DNA of 15,530 bases from Candidatus Nanopelagicales bacterium. Lineage in GTDB: Bacteria; Actinomycetota; Actinomycetes; S36-B12; GCA-2699445. The position numbers and the translations under genes were made by a program. Where the stretch lies: the NCBI GenBank assembly GCA_029939085.1, contig JAOZTQ010000004.1, positions 1 to 15,530 of the forward strand. The letters are read 5' to 3'. Positions 13,194 to 15,530 of this stretch are shown here, piece by piece (position 1 is the first letter of the stretch; every line of letters begins with the position of its first letter). The notes beneath the pieces were generated by a model that was not told the origin of the DNA, searched no databases, and worked only from the letters and a program-made list of their open reading frames with translations.

Positions 13194-14255
13194 ATGAGTG
13201 CAACCACGTGGCCAAAGGTTCTCGAGCAGTTAATTTCCGGTGATGATTTGAGCCAAAGTCAGTGCCAGTGGGCGATGAACTGCATCATGTCCGGTGACGC
13301 GACGCCTGCTCAGATTGCTGGTTTTTTGGTGGCCTTGCGCGCCAAGGGGACGTCAGGTTCGGAACTCGCGTGGCTAGTCGAAACTATGTTGGACCACGCG
13401 GTTCCGGTGAATGTACCCGTAGCCGCTGTGGATACCTGCGGTACCGGCGGCGATAACTCTGACTCCGCGAATATTTCGACTATGGCAGCAGTGGTTGTAG
13501 CTGCAGCTGGAGAAAAGGTCGTCAAGCACGGCAACCGTTCCGCTTCGTCTCAGTCGGGTTCCGCAGATGTTTTGGAAGCCCTTGGAATCCCACTGGAACT
13601 TTCCGCGGAACAGGTCGCTGAGTCGGTCGACAAGGCGTCAATCGGCTTCTGTTTTGCCCGCACCTTCCACCCCGCCATGCGCTTTGCTGGACCCGTCAGA
13701 GCTGAACTGGGCATTCGCACTGTTTTCAACGTCCTCGGACCGCTCGCAAATCCCGCGAGACCCGATGCTCAAGTCGTGGGAGTCGCCGATCCGCAGATGG
13801 CCCCCATCGTGGCTGCAGCGCTGGCCAAACGTGGCACATCTGCGCTGGTTGTTCGAGGTGAAGATGGTTTGGACGAGGTCACCACAACTGCTGCTACCCG
13901 AGTTTGGGACTGCCGATCTGGTTCGGTGGAAGAAACCGTCATCGACGTTGCTGACCTAGGTATACCCCGTGCAAGCCAATCCGATCTTCGCGGCGGCGAC
14001 GCTGAGCGTAATGCAGAGATTATGCGGACCGTTCTGGCCCCGAAGGCACCGGAGGAGCTCGCAGCGATTCGTGATGCAGTGCTGGTAAATGCAGCGGCGG
14101 CGCTCGTCGCAGCGGACGCTGTGGGTAAAGATGCACCGTCCGATCTTTTTCCGGCACTGAAAGTTCAACTAGAACGCGCGAAAGCTGCCGTCGAATCAGG
14201 CGCTGCGAGCGAAATCCTCGAAACCTGGGAGACAGTCGTTGCGGAGATGCGTTGA
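13194..14255 (+). CDS. trpD: Anthranilate phosphoribosyltransferase TrpD
   Basis: 353 residues, normal length. Transfers phosphoribose from PRPP to anthranilate, the second step of tryptophan synthesis in the cytoplasm. Motifs: DTCGTGGDNSDSANIST (80-96) with the PRPP-binding GTGGD, KHGNRSASSQSGSADVLEALG-type block (from 111), the anthranilate-contacting GPVRAELGIRTVFNVLGPLANP stretch (about 165-186), and the metal-binding Asp-Glu pair in DGLDEVTTT. No other trp genes lie near; trpD separate from the rest is the usual state in actinobacteria, where it sits beside ctaE-qcr. There is no leader peptide with Trp codons in front. Its last 91 bases overlap, tail to tail, the DnaQ-UvrC frame. Confidence 0.97.
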   Translation: MSATTWPKVLEQLISGDDLSQSQCQWAMNCIMSGDATPAQIAGFLVALRAKGTSGSELAWLVETMLDHAVPVNVPVAAVDTCGTGGDNSDSANISTMAAVVVAAAGEKVVKHGNRSASSQSGSADVLEALGIPLELSAEQVAESVDKASIGFCFARTFHPAMRFAGPVRAELGIRTVFNVLGPLANPARPDAQVVGVADPQMAPIVAAALAKRGTSALVVRGEDGLDEVTTTAATRVWDCRSGSVEETVIDVADLGIPRASQSDLRGGDAERNAEIMRTVLAPKAPEELAAIRDAVLVNAAAALVAADAVGKDAPSDLFPALKVQLERAKAAVESGAASEILETWETVVAEMR

Positions 14256-15530
14256 CTAGGTTCCTCGAACTGGACAGGTTGCGGAAGTTCTTCAGCGAAT
14301 CGTTGCGGCGCGGTACTCGGTAAGCTCAACGGCTCACTAACGGAAACTAACCGGATGCCCGGTTGCCACAGCCATCTACTGATCAATGAACTTTCTTCTG
14401 GAAGCGCGGCGGTCTCACCCGGCCCAGGCGGGGACACGTGTTCTGCGGTAGCAACAGCCGCGGCTACCACTGCCTTGGGTTCATCATCCGGTCTAACTAC
14501 GGTGGTACCCGCCAATCGGCCGTACCGAATCACGTGCACTTCCCACATCCGACCATTGGCGCGAGCGGCCACTATCTCCGCCGTGCCACCCAACAGGACT
14601 CGATCGGTCATTCGTTGTGCACCAAGTAAAAGTGACCGCAGTTGTTCCCGTTCTTGCGTTGCTTCTTCAAAACGCTCTTCCTGAGCCAGTTGCCTCATTC
14701 GCGCTCGAATAAGCTCCACGATATTGACCGGATTCTGCATCGCGGTTGCTGCCTGACTAGCTAAGTCTCGATAGTGGTCGTGGGAATCGGGGTCAATACA
14801 GGGGGCGCAACAAGTGCCGAGCTCGGCCGAAATGCACGAAGGTGATCGGGTGGATTTAGCAATTCTTGGAGTACAAGTTCGCAATGGCACCGCTGAATGT
14901 ATGGCTTCACGAGCGCGTTGGGCCCCCGAACGGGAAGCAAACGGCCCGACATACTCCGCGCCCCGGTCAATATCGGCCCCGATGGTTCGAGCGACGACCA
15001 ACCTCGGGAAAGGCTCAGCGGTCAGCTTCAACCACACAGCGCGTTCCGGGTGCCGCGACCGTCGGTTATACGGGGGACGATTCTCCGCGATCAATCTAAT
15101 CTCACGCACTTGAGCTTCGAGGTCACTTACGCACGGGATGGGATGAACTCGCTGCGCAATCCGGATCATCTCCATCATCCGACCGCGCTGTTCTGAACGA
15201 GTGAAGTAGCTCCGAACCCGAGTGCGAATCGATTTCGATTTGCCCACATAGAGCGGCTTATTGTCTGGCCCTAAGAAAACGTAGACGCCTGGCTTATCCG
15301 GCAGATCATTCGCCAGCGTTCGCTTACTTCGCTGTTCCTTGGTGATTTTGGCACTGATGTGGAGGATGTCTTCTAGATGCGTTACCCCGAAGCCAGCTGC
15401 GCGCTCCAGCAACCCATGAAGCACCGTCATAGTTGCTCTAGCGTCGTGGAGAGCTCGATGATCAGGCACACTCTCGGCTCGAAAAAATTTCGCCAGGGTA
15501 GCTAACTTGTTGTTGCGCACTTCATCGCGG
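14165..15530 (-). CDS. DEDDh exonuclease / UvrC-like GIY-YIG nuclease fusion, 5' end beyond window
   Basis: The frame continues past the right edge; about 454 codons are present and the start is missing (GTG 15520 is an internal Val). The first residues are the end of a DnaQ-type exonuclease, with the ExoIII motif HRALHDARAT. Next comes a GIY-YIG nuclease like the UvrC N-terminus: GVYVFLGPDNKPLYVGKSK, about 15289-15235. Then a cysteine-containing block (CTPRIA...CISAELGTCCAPC) and a UVR-like helix pair (MRQLAQEERFEEATQEREQL). The C-terminal UvrC RNase H nuclease is absent, as in Rv2191 of M. tuberculosis. The likely role is DNA repair or replication-associated processing. The last about 45 residues, after RLVSVSEPL, look low in conservation and reach 91 bases into trpD on the other strand. 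Confidence 0.92.
   Translation of the reverse strand, partial: RDEVRNNKLATLAKFFRAESVPDHRALHDARATMTVLHGLLERAAGFGVTHLEDILHISAKITKEQRSKRTLANDLPDKPGVYVFLGPDNKPLYVGKSKSIRTRVRSYFTRSEQRGRMMEMIRIAQRVHPIPCVSDLEAQVREIRLIAENRPPYNRRSRHPERAVWLKLTAEPFPRLVVARTIGADIDRGAEYVGPFASRSGAQRAREAIHSAVPLRTCTPRIAKSTRSPSCISAELGTCCAPCIDPDSHDHYRDLASQAATAMQNPVNIVELIRARMRQLAQEERFEEATQEREQLRSLLLGAQRMTDRVLLGGTAEIVAARANGRMWEVHVIRYGRLAGTTVVRPDDEPKAVVAAAVATAEHVSPPGPGETAALPEESSLISRWLWQPGIRLVSVSEPLSLPSTAPQRFAEELPQPVQFEEPSQRISATTVSQVSRISLAAPDSTAAFARSS

Noticed and set aside
1..15530. CRISPR, mobile element, toxin-antitoxin or defence system
   Set aside because: No direct repeats with spacers, transposase or integrase motifs, terminal inverted repeats or defence domains were seen. 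The genes are mostly core actinobacterial functions.

Overview
The window is a piece of an actinobacterial chromosome. Base composition looks mid-50s % G+C by eye; it was not computed. The evidence is gene content: a QcrCAB cytochrome bc complex with a di-haem QcrC and a three-helix Rieske protein, linked to ctaE; a FadD15-type acyl-CoA ligase; a DnaQ-UvrC fusion; and trpD. From memory, the same neighbourhood is Rv2184c-Rv2196 in Mycobacterium tuberculosis, and Streptomyces has a related arrangement. There is no rRNA or tRNA, so I do not name a genus.

Left part (1-2679, minus strand): a compact lipid- or envelope-flavoured operon, transcribed right to left. It holds a START/SRPBCC protein, a zinc-ribbon membrane protein, a calcineurin-like phosphoesterase, a second SRPBCC protein (TB16.3-like) and an ArsA/GET3-type ATPase that runs off the left edge. 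The divergent gene at 2803-4599 (plus) is a long-chain acyl-CoA synthetase with an excellent Shine-Dalgarno sequence and a strong terminator.

Middle part (4626-10570, minus strand): the respiratory operon ctaE-qcrC-qcrA-qcrB. Two ATGA overlaps join the qcr genes. It is followed in the same direction by an acyl-CoA thioesterase-like protein and two small proteins with paired CxxC motifs. Products of ctaE and qcrCAB belong to the bc1-aa3 supercomplex, which oxidises menaquinol and reduces oxygen. The other oxidase subunits (ctaC, ctaD, ctaF) are not here.

Right part (10804-15530): a pirin (minus), then a plus-strand run of an unrecognised lipoprotein, a degenerate response-regulator receiver and trpD (tryptophan synthesis). 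The 3' end of trpD overlaps, tail to tail, an incomplete minus-strand DnaQ-UvrC repair nuclease.

Two things stand out across the window. First, compared with M. tuberculosis the block from the qcr genes to the DnaQ-UvrC gene is inverted relative to fadD15, and different genes sit at the junctions. Second, four gene starts (1015 minus; 11718, 12722 and 13194 plus) show a TANNNT hexamer followed by exactly six bases and then ATG, as expected for leaderless mRNAs. I found no defence system, mobile element, CRISPR array or new multi-gene machine. The least explained items are the lipoprotein, the small CxxC proteins and the ArsA/SRPBCC/zinc-ribbon operon.
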